Assembly (NCBI GenBank): GCA_005788145.1
Contig: SXYY01000132.1
Location: 1-7,587, forward strand
From: Bacteroidota bacterium
GTDB lineage: Bacteria > Bacteroidota > Bacteroidia > NS11-12g > UBA955
DNA length: 7,587 nucleotides
Reading direction: 5' to 3'
In this document: positions 1 through 6,418 of the stretch, piece by piece
Layout of the letters: each line of letters opens with the position of its first letter
Position numbering within the stretch: the first letter of the stretch is position 1
Translations under genes and position numbers: made by a program
The notes under the pieces: model-generated
Database searches by the model: none
What the model saw: only the letters and a program-made list of their open reading frames with translations
Told to the model about the DNA's origin: nothing

Positions 1-2643
1 GTGCAACACATGAAAGTAGAAGTTCGCTTCGATGTGATGAAAAAAACCGTCTTTGGCAAAGTAACCCATACATTCACTGCGTTACAATCAACCCTCGATA
101 CCATTTTCTTCGATGCGCCCGGCATTCAAATCAAATCAGCCACCTGGGATGGCAAACTGCTTTCGTTCAAAATCATTCCCGCCGGTGTGGTCGTTTATCC
201 CGCATTTGCCGCACCCATTGCCCTGAAAATCGATCGCAATTCACCCGTAACTGCGAAAAAGAAAGGCGCCAACACCAACGCCAAAGCAGCGGTTGTGTCT
301 TCCTCCGCATCGCCTACCCACCAAATTGTTTTTGAATATACCGCACAGCCCCAAAAAGGCATCTATTTCAGTGGTTTTACCGCCGCCAACGGACAGCCCC
401 TTTCGCAGCAGCGCGATGAAAAAGAAATGATTCGGGAGCAAATTTGGACGCAAGGACAAGGCATCGATAACCGACATTGGATCCCCATGATCGACGATCG
501 CAGTGATAAATACATCACAGAAACTGTGGTTACCCATGATTCCAAACACCAAGTACTGTCGAACGGCGCGCTGAAATCAAAGGGCATCAATAAGGATGGA
601 ACCACCACTTGGCACTATGCCATGGATAAACCCCACGCCGGATATTTACTCATGTTGGCGATTGGAGAATATGCCGTGCAAAATACGCTGTCGGCCGCCG
701 GCACGCCATTGCAATTTTGGTATTACCCCCAACACCCTGAAAAACTGGAACCCACCTCCAGATACAGCGAAGCCATCATTGATTTCTTGTCGAAAGAAAC
801 CGGCATCCCTTACCCTTGGGGCTCGTATTCCCAGGTCATGGTGCAAGATTTCCTATACGGCGCCATGGAAAACACCTCGGCAACCACCTTCGGCGACTTT
901 TTCTGGGTTGATCAACGGGGCTTTTTGGACAGAAATTACATCACCGTGAATGCCCACGAAGCCACACATCAGTGGTTTGGGGATTTGATTACCGGCAGAC
1001 ATGATGGCGAACAATGGCTGCAAGAGAGTTTTGCCACCTACTACCCCGGCCTATTTTTGGGCAGTATCTACGGCCAAGATGAATTGGATTGGTACTTCCG
1101 AGAGCAAATGCGGGGGGCCATCGCGGCGGGGAAAGCCAATAGTTTGCCCGTAAGACATTCGGAGGCAGGTTCCTCTCGACATTATCCCAAAGGCGCTTCA
1201 GTTTTACATATGTTACGACACCAACTGGGCGAAGAAAACTTCCGCAGGAGCATCAACCATTACTTACTGAAACACCAATACGGCACCGTAGAAACCTGGG
1301 ATCTACAAAAGGCCATCATCGACGAAACAGGCATAAACATGGATTGGTTCTTCGACCAATGGATTCATCGGGGCGGGGAACCCATTTTTCAGGTGGATTG
1401 GCAGGTAAACAACTCGCCGTTAAACAATGGCAATGGTGCCGTGGACGTGTTGATTCCGCAATTCGAGGTCGTAGTCAACGTAAAACAAACCCAAAAACAA
1501 GATCCCATTGTGGGCGTGTTCAAAACACCCGTTGATATTGAATGCTTGTATGCCGATGGAAGCAGTGAAAAACGCACACTATGGATTGACCAACAACAAC
1601 AAACGCTGCGTTTTCCCTCGTTGAAAAAGCCCGTAACCGTGGTGTTCGATGCAGGTAGCCACATTTTGAAAAACCTGGTCATGAAAAAACCCTCGGACGA
1701 ATGGATTTGGCAATTGTCGCACGGCAACAACATGCTAGACCGTTATGACGCCCTAATTGCGCTGCGCGATTTCCCGGAATCCGCTTTACCACCCTGGAAA
1801 GCATCTTTGTTAGGTTGGATTTGGCGAACATCCGCCAAACGTCAAATATCCTCAGAGCAGTCAGAATCGGAAAAATCGGAGTTGGGTTATCATTTCCAAC
1901 CCAATCTGAAGGACAATGATTTCCGCGAAATACAAGCGGAAGTCGCATCGCAGTATTTGTCCGCGATCACTGTCACGGGAATCGGCATGTACAAAGCCAC
2001 TCCGGCCACTCATATTAAAATGTTAAAAGAGTTCGTAAATAGCGGACATTCGGTAAGGCGTGTTTTATATGAAAAGCTTCCGCTAGAACCTGTTTACAGA
2101 GAATTTTTCCTCCAAGGCCTCAAAGATTCCAGTTACAGCAACGTAGAATTTGTAGTGGATCGGCTTTGGAATTCAACACCCTTATCAAACGACCAAACGG
2201 CTGTGGGCATTTCCCGCGCGGAGATCTTGGAAGCCATCAAAGGGGAACAAGGACACCTCCACAACCTCAAAATCAAATACTTGGAGTGTGCCTACCAATA
2301 TGCCAAATCTCGGCCCGGAAATTCGGCTGAAAACGATGCCCAAACCTACATCAATTTGCTCAAAGACATGGTCGGTCCATACTACGAATTCCGCACCCGC
2401 ACCACGGCGATGTCGGCCCTAAAACGCCAAGGCTACCTCGATGCGCAACTCGCTCAAAATCTGTTTGATGCGTTTTTGAACTTCAACAGCCGACTTGCAG
2501 GTCCTGCCGGAGATGTGATCAAATATTTCGCCCAAAACAGCGCGAACAAAGCCCTGTTTTTGGAGCAAATTCAACAGTACAAAACCGCTGATTCAAACGC
2601 CACCTTGGCCGCTCAAAACCGACTTTTTAAACTGCTTCAATAA
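1..2643 (+). CDS. M1-family zinc aminopeptidase, 5' end missing
   Basis: This gene encodes a zinc metallopeptidase that removes N-terminal residues from peptides, in the aminopeptidase N/LTA4H family (M1). Residues are counted from base 1. Seen: the exopeptidase motif GAMEN at 287-291, the zinc site HEATH at 319-323 with the third ligand E342 exactly 18 residues on (WLQESFATY), and the catalytic-tyrosine motif YPKGASVL with Y395. An earlier QGQGIDNRHWIP stretch (151-162) fits the substrate-binding Gln segment of the family. After the catalytic domain (to about 470), the C-terminal 400 residues look largely helical, as in M1 proteins with a HEAT-like tail. A low-complexity Lys/Ala/Ser/Asn insert lies at 84-107. 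The frame is open at base 1 and the first residues already resemble the inside of the N-terminal beta domain, so the GTG there is probably internal and the true start and any signal peptide lie off the window. The stop is TAA. All catalytic residues are present, so it should be active. Its substrate is unknown; periplasmic or outer-membrane location is inferred. Confidence 0.95.
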   Translation: MQHMKVEVRFDVMKKTVFGKVTHTFTALQSTLDTIFFDAPGIQIKSATWDGKLLSFKIIPAGVVVYPAFAAPIALKIDRNSPVTAKKKGANTNAKAAVVSSSASPTHQIVFEYTAQPQKGIYFSGFTAANGQPLSQQRDEKEMIREQIWTQGQGIDNRHWIPMIDDRSDKYITETVVTHDSKHQVLSNGALKSKGINKDGTTTWHYAMDKPHAGYLLMLAIGEYAVQNTLSAAGTPLQFWYYPQHPEKLEPTSRYSEAIIDFLSKETGIPYPWGSYSQVMVQDFLYGAMENTSATTFGDFFWVDQRGFLDRNYITVNAHEATHQWFGDLITGRHDGEQWLQESFATYYPGLFLGSIYGQDELDWYFREQMRGAIAAGKANSLPVRHSEAGSSRHYPKGASVLHMLRHQLGEENFRRSINHYLLKHQYGTVETWDLQKAIIDETGINMDWFFDQWIHRGGEPIFQVDWQVNNSPLNNGNGAVDVLIPQFEVVVNVKQTQKQDPIVGVFKTPVDIECLYADGSSEKRTLWIDQQQQTLRFPSLKKPVTVVFDAGSHILKNLVMKKPSDEWIWQLSHGNNMLDRYDALIALRDFPESALPPWKASLLGWIWRTSAKRQISSEQSESEKSELGYHFQPNLKDNDFREIQAEVASQYLSAITVTGIGMYKATPATHIKMLKEFVNSGHSVRRVLYEKLPLEPVYREFFLQGLKDSSYSNVEFVVDRLWNSTPLSNDQTAVGISRAEILEAIKGEQGHLHNLKIKYLECAYQYAKSRPGNSAENDAQTYINLLKDMVGPYYEFRTRTTAMSALKRQGYLDAQLAQNLFDAFLNFNSRLAGPAGDVIKYFAQNSANKALFLEQIQQYKTADSNATLAAQNRLFKLLQ

Positions 2644-2644
2644 T

Positions 2645-2698
2645 GTCAAACACCCTTGAAACCTTGGTTATTTTTGGGCATTTGCTTTGATGTTTGAC
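2645..2698. repeat. 8-bp inverted repeat flanking a 38-bp spacer
   Basis: GTCAAACA at 2645-2652 is the exact reverse complement of TGTTTGAC at 2691-2698. The arms bracket the candidate -7 box between the aminopeptidase stop and the lipoprotein gene. The arms could be a two-site operator or chance. The spacer is long and no T-run follows, so this does not look like an intrinsic terminator. Confidence 0.3.
2669..2676 (+). promoter_or_regulatory. Candidate Bacteroidota -7 box for the OmpA lipoprotein gene
   Basis: TATTTTTG matches the Bacteroidota -7 consensus TAnnTTTG at every fixed position. It lies in the gap between two plus-strand genes and would start transcription near 2681-2683, giving a leader of about 70-95 bases. 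I find no TTG at the expected 19-22 base distance upstream (the nearest, at 2656-2658, is only 10 bases away), so the -33 element is weak or missing and the call is tentative. Confidence 0.4.
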
Positions 2699-2753
2699 CC
2701 AAAATCCATTATTTAGCATCTTGAACGAATTGCGTTTGACCGAAAACCCATTT

Positions 2754-5543
2754 ATGAACTACAAAAATCCCCGAATGCGCAACCGATATTCCACCCTTTT
2801 GGGCTTGATGCTATTGAGCATCGCAGTGATCAGCACAAGCTGTAAAGTGAAATTTGAAGAGCCCAAAAAATTGTTCGACCAGGGCTATTATCGTCAGTCC
2901 GCCGTGTTGTTTGAAGAGTTTTCAAAAACCACCAAGGACAAGAAACTTAAGGAAGAAGCCATTTTTTTTGCGGCCGAAGCCTATCGCCTTTCGGATGAGT
3001 ACGACAAATCGGCCCGTTTGTACGACAAAGTCTTAAAAAAAGACCCCAAGAACACCAAAGCCCTTTTGATGCGCGCCAACATGCTGAAGAAAATGGAATT
3101 GTATCGCGAAGCATTGGACGCCTACGACATGTACTTGGCGGAAGTGCCCGGCGATACAATGGCGGATTACCGCAAACAGGGTTGTGAACTCGCCTTGATG
3201 TGGACCCCAGACAGTTCACAATACGAGGTAGAAAACTTCAAGGTGGCCAACACCAAATCCAATGATTGGGCGCCAATTATTGCAGGCAAAAAAGACGATG
3301 TATTGTTCTTCGTTTCGGATCGCGAAGGCGGAAACAGCAAGCGTTTGTATGAGGGAACCATGGAAACTTGGACCGATATCTGGTCGGTTGAAAAGACCGG
3401 AAAAAAGGGCAAAGAGAAGTGGGGCAAGCCTTTGTACAAAGACAAAACTGACAAAATTAGCACCAAGGCCAACGATGGTCCTATGACTTTTGACAGTCGC
3501 TACAGCACCATGTATGTAACACAGTGCGGACATCGTGACAAAGAAAAATCGACCAAATGTGCCATTTACGAATTGAAGAAGGTGGGTCCAGAATGGATTA
3601 TGGGTGATGCATTGGATTTCTGTAAAGAAGATACGGCACACACCTACGGACACCCAGCCTTGAGTCCCGACGGAAAAACATTGTATTTCTCATCCAACCG
3701 CGATGGTGGTTTGGGTGGTTTTGATATTTGGGCGGTAAATTATAGCAAGCGTTCTAAGTCATGGGGCAACCCCATCAACTTGGGTCCGGATATCAATACA
3801 AAAGGCAACGAGTACTACCCTTACTTCAACAAGCACGACAACAAGTTGTACTTCTCATCCGATGGATGGCCTTCATTGGGTGGTTTGGACATCAATAATG
3901 CGGAACCTACCGAAGAGATCGGCGTTTGGAGAGAGCGTGAAAACTTGCGTGAGCCGGTCAACTCGGGTGGAGACGATTTCGGTATCACGTTCTTGGAAGG
4001 CGATGCCACCAAAGGTTTCTTCTCTTCGAACCGCGGCGACCGCAAAAACAACGACGACATTTACTCGTTTGATATCACCCCGATCATCATCACCATTCGC
4101 GGTACCATCACCGATTGCAATACCAAGAAGCCCCTGGCTGGCGCCACCGTCGTATTGAGCAACGATCGCGACACCACCAAAATGATTTTGAAAGCCGACG
4201 AGCAAGGGGTGTACACCGCAAAATTGCGTGAAAAAACCAATTACGAGATTTTCGCCAAGTACCCTGAAAAATACTATTTCGAAGCTGAGCCCGAGAGCAG
4301 AACTACTTACGGCATCCGCTTGACAACGGAACTCGTTCAAGATTTCTGTTTGGAAAACCCATTGGAGAAGGTGATTACTCTACCCATATTTTACGATTTG
4401 GACAAAGCCTTCATTCGTCCGGATGCTGCCCGCATCTTGGATACTTTCGCGCAAACTGTGTTGATGCGTTACCCCAAATTGATTGTGGAATTGGGATCAC
4501 ACACCGACTGTCGTTCTAGCTACGATTACAACGTAAAGTTGGCGCAACGTCGTGCCGACAGCGCGCGTACCTACTTGACGAAGACATGGAAGATTGACTC
4601 AGCCCGGATCGTGGCCCGTGGATATGGTGAAACGCAGCTGATCAACGATTGTAAGTGCGAAGGCGGAAAAGTAACGGGGTTCACACCATTCATTCAGAAC
4701 AAGACCAAGAAAATGGTGGTTGAAAAAGACGCTACCGGGAACGTAACGAGATCTTACTATGAGCGTTACAAACCATCGGAAATCACATTTATCAAAGATA
4801 CTGCTTTTGTGGCGTGTGATGAGTTTCAACATCAGCAAAACCGCCGAACCACAGTTCGTTTCGGATTCGAAGGACAAATTTCCCGTGCGGTGGTAAACCA
4901 AGACGTGGATATCAATAATACCAACATCGGTAAGCAAGAAAAAGATAGTGTTGAGAAAGCCAAGAAAGTGGCTGAAGCACCTGTTGCAGGCGCTGGCTTG
5001 GATATTTCGTACGCCGTTCGTGCCAAATTGGGCAACAATGCTGGTAAACCCACCATTAACTTGATGGTATTGGATAAAGAGCCTGCTGCGTTCGCATTCG
5101 ATTACAACGGCAAATACACGGCAATTCCTTTGGAAGTGGCTGCTTCATGGTTCAAGTCGAAATTGATCAGCAAAAAAGACTTCTTGGAAGGTGAAAAACT
5201 GAAGGTGGGTAAAATGAATTTGCCAAGCAACAAGTTTATGGTTGCCAAGTTGGAGATCAATGGATTTGTGGTAAACAACGTCACGTTCCAAATCACCGAC
5301 AAAGTAGATCAGCCTACCTTGGGTAAGAGTTTCTTCAAGGTGTTCAAGACCGAGTCTTATATCACGGATACGGAGTATATCTTGATTCCGAAGAAGGCAC
5401 CAAAGAAGCCAAAGCCCGTGCGTGCTCCCAAGCCCACTCCCAGCAAGAAGCCTGCGGAAGGCGAAGCCGTAGAGGGTGATGCAGGTGCTCCTGCCCCAGC
5501 CACGGATGGTGCTGCACCCGCGGAGAAAAAGAAAAAGAAATAA
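2754..5543 (+). CDS. OmpA-family lipoprotein, PorE-like (TPR, PD40 propeller, CRD, OmpA) with C-terminal extension
   Basis: Probable outer-membrane lipoprotein that binds peptidoglycan. Residues are counted from ATG 2754. Basic n-region, hydrophobic stretch and lipobox ISTSC place the lipidated Cys at 30; the in-frame ATG at 2775 gives a tidier signal peptide (Cys 23) and may be the true start, while a TTG at 2694 is unlikely. Domains: about three TPRs (38-136); a PD40-type beta propeller (168-440) with at least five blade motifs such as LYFSSNRDGG; a carboxypeptidase-regulatory-like beta sandwich (443-510); OmpA C-terminal domain (542-702) with D585 and R600, spaced 15 apart like the diaminopimelate-binding pair D271/R286 of E. 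coli OmpA; a retropepsin-like segment (750-880); and a Lys/Pro/Ala-rich tail ending in five Lys. The first four domains come in the order known for PorE, a type IX secretion component that ties the machine to peptidoglycan. Bacteroidota encode several paralogues with similar domains, so the PorE role is inference. The extension past OmpA is not part of PorE as I know it. Confidence 0.88.
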   Translation: MNYKNPRMRNRYSTLLGLMLLSIAVISTSCKVKFEEPKKLFDQGYYRQSAVLFEEFSKTTKDKKLKEEAIFFAAEAYRLSDEYDKSARLYDKVLKKDPKNTKALLMRANMLKKMELYREALDAYDMYLAEVPGDTMADYRKQGCELALMWTPDSSQYEVENFKVANTKSNDWAPIIAGKKDDVLFFVSDREGGNSKRLYEGTMETWTDIWSVEKTGKKGKEKWGKPLYKDKTDKISTKANDGPMTFDSRYSTMYVTQCGHRDKEKSTKCAIYELKKVGPEWIMGDALDFCKEDTAHTYGHPALSPDGKTLYFSSNRDGGLGGFDIWAVNYSKRSKSWGNPINLGPDINTKGNEYYPYFNKHDNKLYFSSDGWPSLGGLDINNAEPTEEIGVWRERENLREPVNSGGDDFGITFLEGDATKGFFSSNRGDRKNNDDIYSFDITPIIITIRGTITDCNTKKPLAGATVVLSNDRDTTKMILKADEQGVYTAKLREKTNYEIFAKYPEKYYFEAEPESRTTYGIRLTTELVQDFCLENPLEKVITLPIFYDLDKAFIRPDAARILDTFAQTVLMRYPKLIVELGSHTDCRSSYDYNVKLAQRRADSARTYLTKTWKIDSARIVARGYGETQLINDCKCEGGKVTGFTPFIQNKTKKMVVEKDATGNVTRSYYERYKPSEITFIKDTAFVACDEFQHQQNRRTTVRFGFEGQISRAVVNQDVDINNTNIGKQEKDSVEKAKKVAEAPVAGAGLDISYAVRAKLGNNAGKPTINLMVLDKEPAAFAFDYNGKYTAIPLEVAASWFKSKLISKKDFLEGEKLKVGKMNLPSNKFMVAKLEINGFVVNNVTFQITDKVDQPTLGKSFFKVFKTESYITDTEYILIPKKAPKKPKPVRAPKPTPSKKPAEGEAVEGDAGAPAPATDGAAPAEKKKKK
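4659..4814 (+). other. Enlarged loop inside the OmpA domain, bounded by cysteines
   Basis: Residues 636-687 of the lipoprotein lie between a CKC pair (C633, C635) and C688, just before the HQQNRRTTVRF strand that closes the OmpA fold. Related Bacteroidota OmpA domains, as I recall them, have only a short loop between two such cysteines. Here about 52 residues, rich in Lys, Thr and aromatics, are inserted. A disulfide at the loop base is plausible in the periplasm but is inferred. Confidence 0.55.
5001..5393 (+). other. Retropepsin-like domain with degenerate active site (part of the OmpA lipoprotein)
   Basis: Residues 770-900 counted from 2694 (750-880 from ATG 2754). The pattern resembles clan AA single-domain aspartic proteases of bacteria: a strand ending in FDYNGKYTAI where those proteins have F-D-T-G-A-S-x-x-x-I, then a helix and a KSKLISKKDFLEG turn, a strand pair around LEINGFVVNNVTFQI, and TLGKSFF where they carry a hydrophobic LLG followed by a helix. 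The Asp (D783) is kept but Thr-Gly is replaced by Tyr-Asn, so proteolysis is doubtful. This was recognised by eye and needs a profile or structure comparison. Confidence 0.5.
5382..5540 (+). other. Lys/Pro/Ala-rich disordered C-terminal tail (part of the OmpA lipoprotein)
   Basis: The last 53 residues open with repeated KKP/KPxP units, pass through a short acidic Glu/Gly/Asp patch and an Ala/Pro stretch, and end in a run of five lysines. Composition points to a disordered, positively charged tail, possibly contacting LPS, peptidoglycan or partner proteins. The A-rich end of the gene (5524-5540) is also a possible slippage site. Confidence 0.7.
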
Positions 5544-5568
5544 CCGCCGCTGAGTAGGCGAACCTGAA

Positions 5569-6381
5569 TTACAAAATCGATTCGCGAACGCGAATCAACT
5601 TCTGCATCAAACCGGCAAACTGATCCATCGGAAGCATGTTCGCGCCATCGCTCTTGGCAACGGCAGGATTGGGATGCGTTTCGATGAACAAGCCATCGCA
5701 ACCCACAGCCACAGCGGCTTTGGCAATCGTCTCAATCAACTCAGGTTTACCGCCCGTTACCCCAGAACTCTGGTTGGGTTGCTGTAAACTGTGTGTAATG
5801 TCCATCACCACCGGTGCACCAAACTTTTGCATCTCGGGGATGTTGCGAAAATCCACCACCATATCGCCATAGCCAAACATGTTACCACGATCGGTGAGAA
5901 TCAAGCGCTCATTCCCGCTATCAATGCACTTCTGCTGGGCATGCTTCATCGCATCGGAACCCGCAAACTGTCCTTTTTTGATATTCACCCACTTTCCTGT
6001 TTTGGCCGCGGCCACCAACAAGTCGGTCTGACGGAACAAAAACGCCGGAATCTGCAACACATCCACATATGCCGCTGCCATCGCTGCCTCCTGCGACTCA
6101 TGGATATCGGTAACGGTGGGAATGTTGAAATGCGCACCAACTTCGGCCAAAATTTCCAACGCCGCCTCATCGCCAATGCCTGTGAACGAATCAATGCGTG
6201 AACGATTGGCCTTGCGGTAGCTGCCCTTGAAAATCAGCGGTAACTGCAACTGCTCACTCACCTTCACCAAATGTTCGGCAATAGTGAACGCCATATCACG
6301 TCCTTCAATGGCACAAGGACCCGCCATCACAAAAAAGCGGTTGGAATCGGTATACTTCAGTTTCGGAATGGCCGGTATCAT
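5569..6381 (-). CDS. kdsA: 3-deoxy-8-phosphooctulonate synthase (Kdo-8-P synthase), metal-dependent class
   Basis: Cytoplasmic enzyme joining phosphoenolpyruvate and arabinose-5-phosphate into Kdo-8-phosphate, the committed step to the Kdo sugar of the LPS inner core. At 270 residues it has family length and spans the TIM barrel. Visible family motifs: AGPCAIEGRD (20-29), FKGSYRKANRS (51-61), IPAFLFRQTDL (111-121), ILTDRGNMFGY (161-171), and IETHPNP (233-239). The metal ligands are C23, H197, E234 and D245; their spacing (174, 37, 11) equals that of Aquifex aeolicus KdsA (C11, H185, E222, D233). E. coli has Asn in place of the Cys, so this is the metal-dependent class. The ATG at 6381 gives the normal N-terminus. 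It lies 33 bases after the HtrA-type protease gene on the same strand and converges on the OmpA lipoprotein gene with 25 bases between stops. Confidence 0.97.
   Translation of the reverse strand: MIPAIPKLKYTDSNRFFVMAGPCAIEGRDMAFTIAEHLVKVSEQLQLPLIFKGSYRKANRSRIDSFTGIGDEAALEILAEVGAHFNIPTVTDIHESQEAAMAAAYVDVLQIPAFLFRQTDLLVAAAKTGKWVNIKKGQFAGSDAMKHAQQKCIDSGNERLILTDRGNMFGYGDMVVDFRNIPEMQKFGAPVVMDITHSLQQPNQSSGVTGGKPELIETIAKAAVAVGCDGLFIETHPNPAVAKSDGANMLPMDQFAGLMQKLIRVRESIL
5572..5596 (-). terminator. Possible intrinsic terminator overlapping the 3' end of kdsA
   Basis: On the minus strand GATTCGCG, two bases, then CGCGAATC (5596 to 5579) form a perfect 8-bp stem (7 bp with a four-base loop), followed at once by GATTTTG. 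The stem encodes the Arg-Val-Arg-Glu-Ser end of KdsA and the T-tract runs into its stop codon. The T-run is short, so it may only be a weak terminator or a 3'-end-protecting hairpin. No T-run follows in the plus direction. Confidence 0.35.
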
Positions 6382-6385
6382 GCAA

Positions 6386-6418
6386 CAAAGATATTCTTTT
6401 GGGTTGGGACGAACTCAA
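6386..6418 (-). promoter_or_regulatory. Candidate kdsA promoter (-33 TTG, -7 TATCTTTG) abutting the start codon
   Basis: Reading the minus strand, TATCTTTG (6393 to 6386) matches TAnnTTTG fully, with a TTG at 6418 to 6416 placed 22 bases upstream, near the upper end of the spacing tolerated in Bacteroidota. The TTG overlaps the TGA stop of the protease gene. The box ends only four bases before the kdsA ATG, so a transcript from here would begin at or within a base or two of the start codon, with essentially no leader. Confidence 0.4.

Noticed and set aside
1..3. GTG at base 1 as the start of the aminopeptidase
   Set aside because: The frame is open at the window edge and the first residues resemble the inside of the M1 N-terminal domain, with no signal peptide. 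The true start is almost certainly upstream.
3216..3653. 145-codon minus-strand open frame inside the lipoprotein gene
   Set aside because: It lies wholly antisense to the propeller domain, which has clear repeated blade motifs on the plus strand.
5545..5560. CGCC...GGCG hairpin just after the lipoprotein stop
   Set aside because: Only a 4-bp stem with an 8-base loop and no following T-run, too weak to call a terminator.
5357..5701. 114-codon minus-strand open frame across the convergent junction
   Set aside because: It lies antisense to the Lys/Pro/Ala tail and in another frame of kdsA. Its composition (a Phe run opposite the Lys run, Gly/Ala-rich) is that of a shadow frame, with no recognisable motif.
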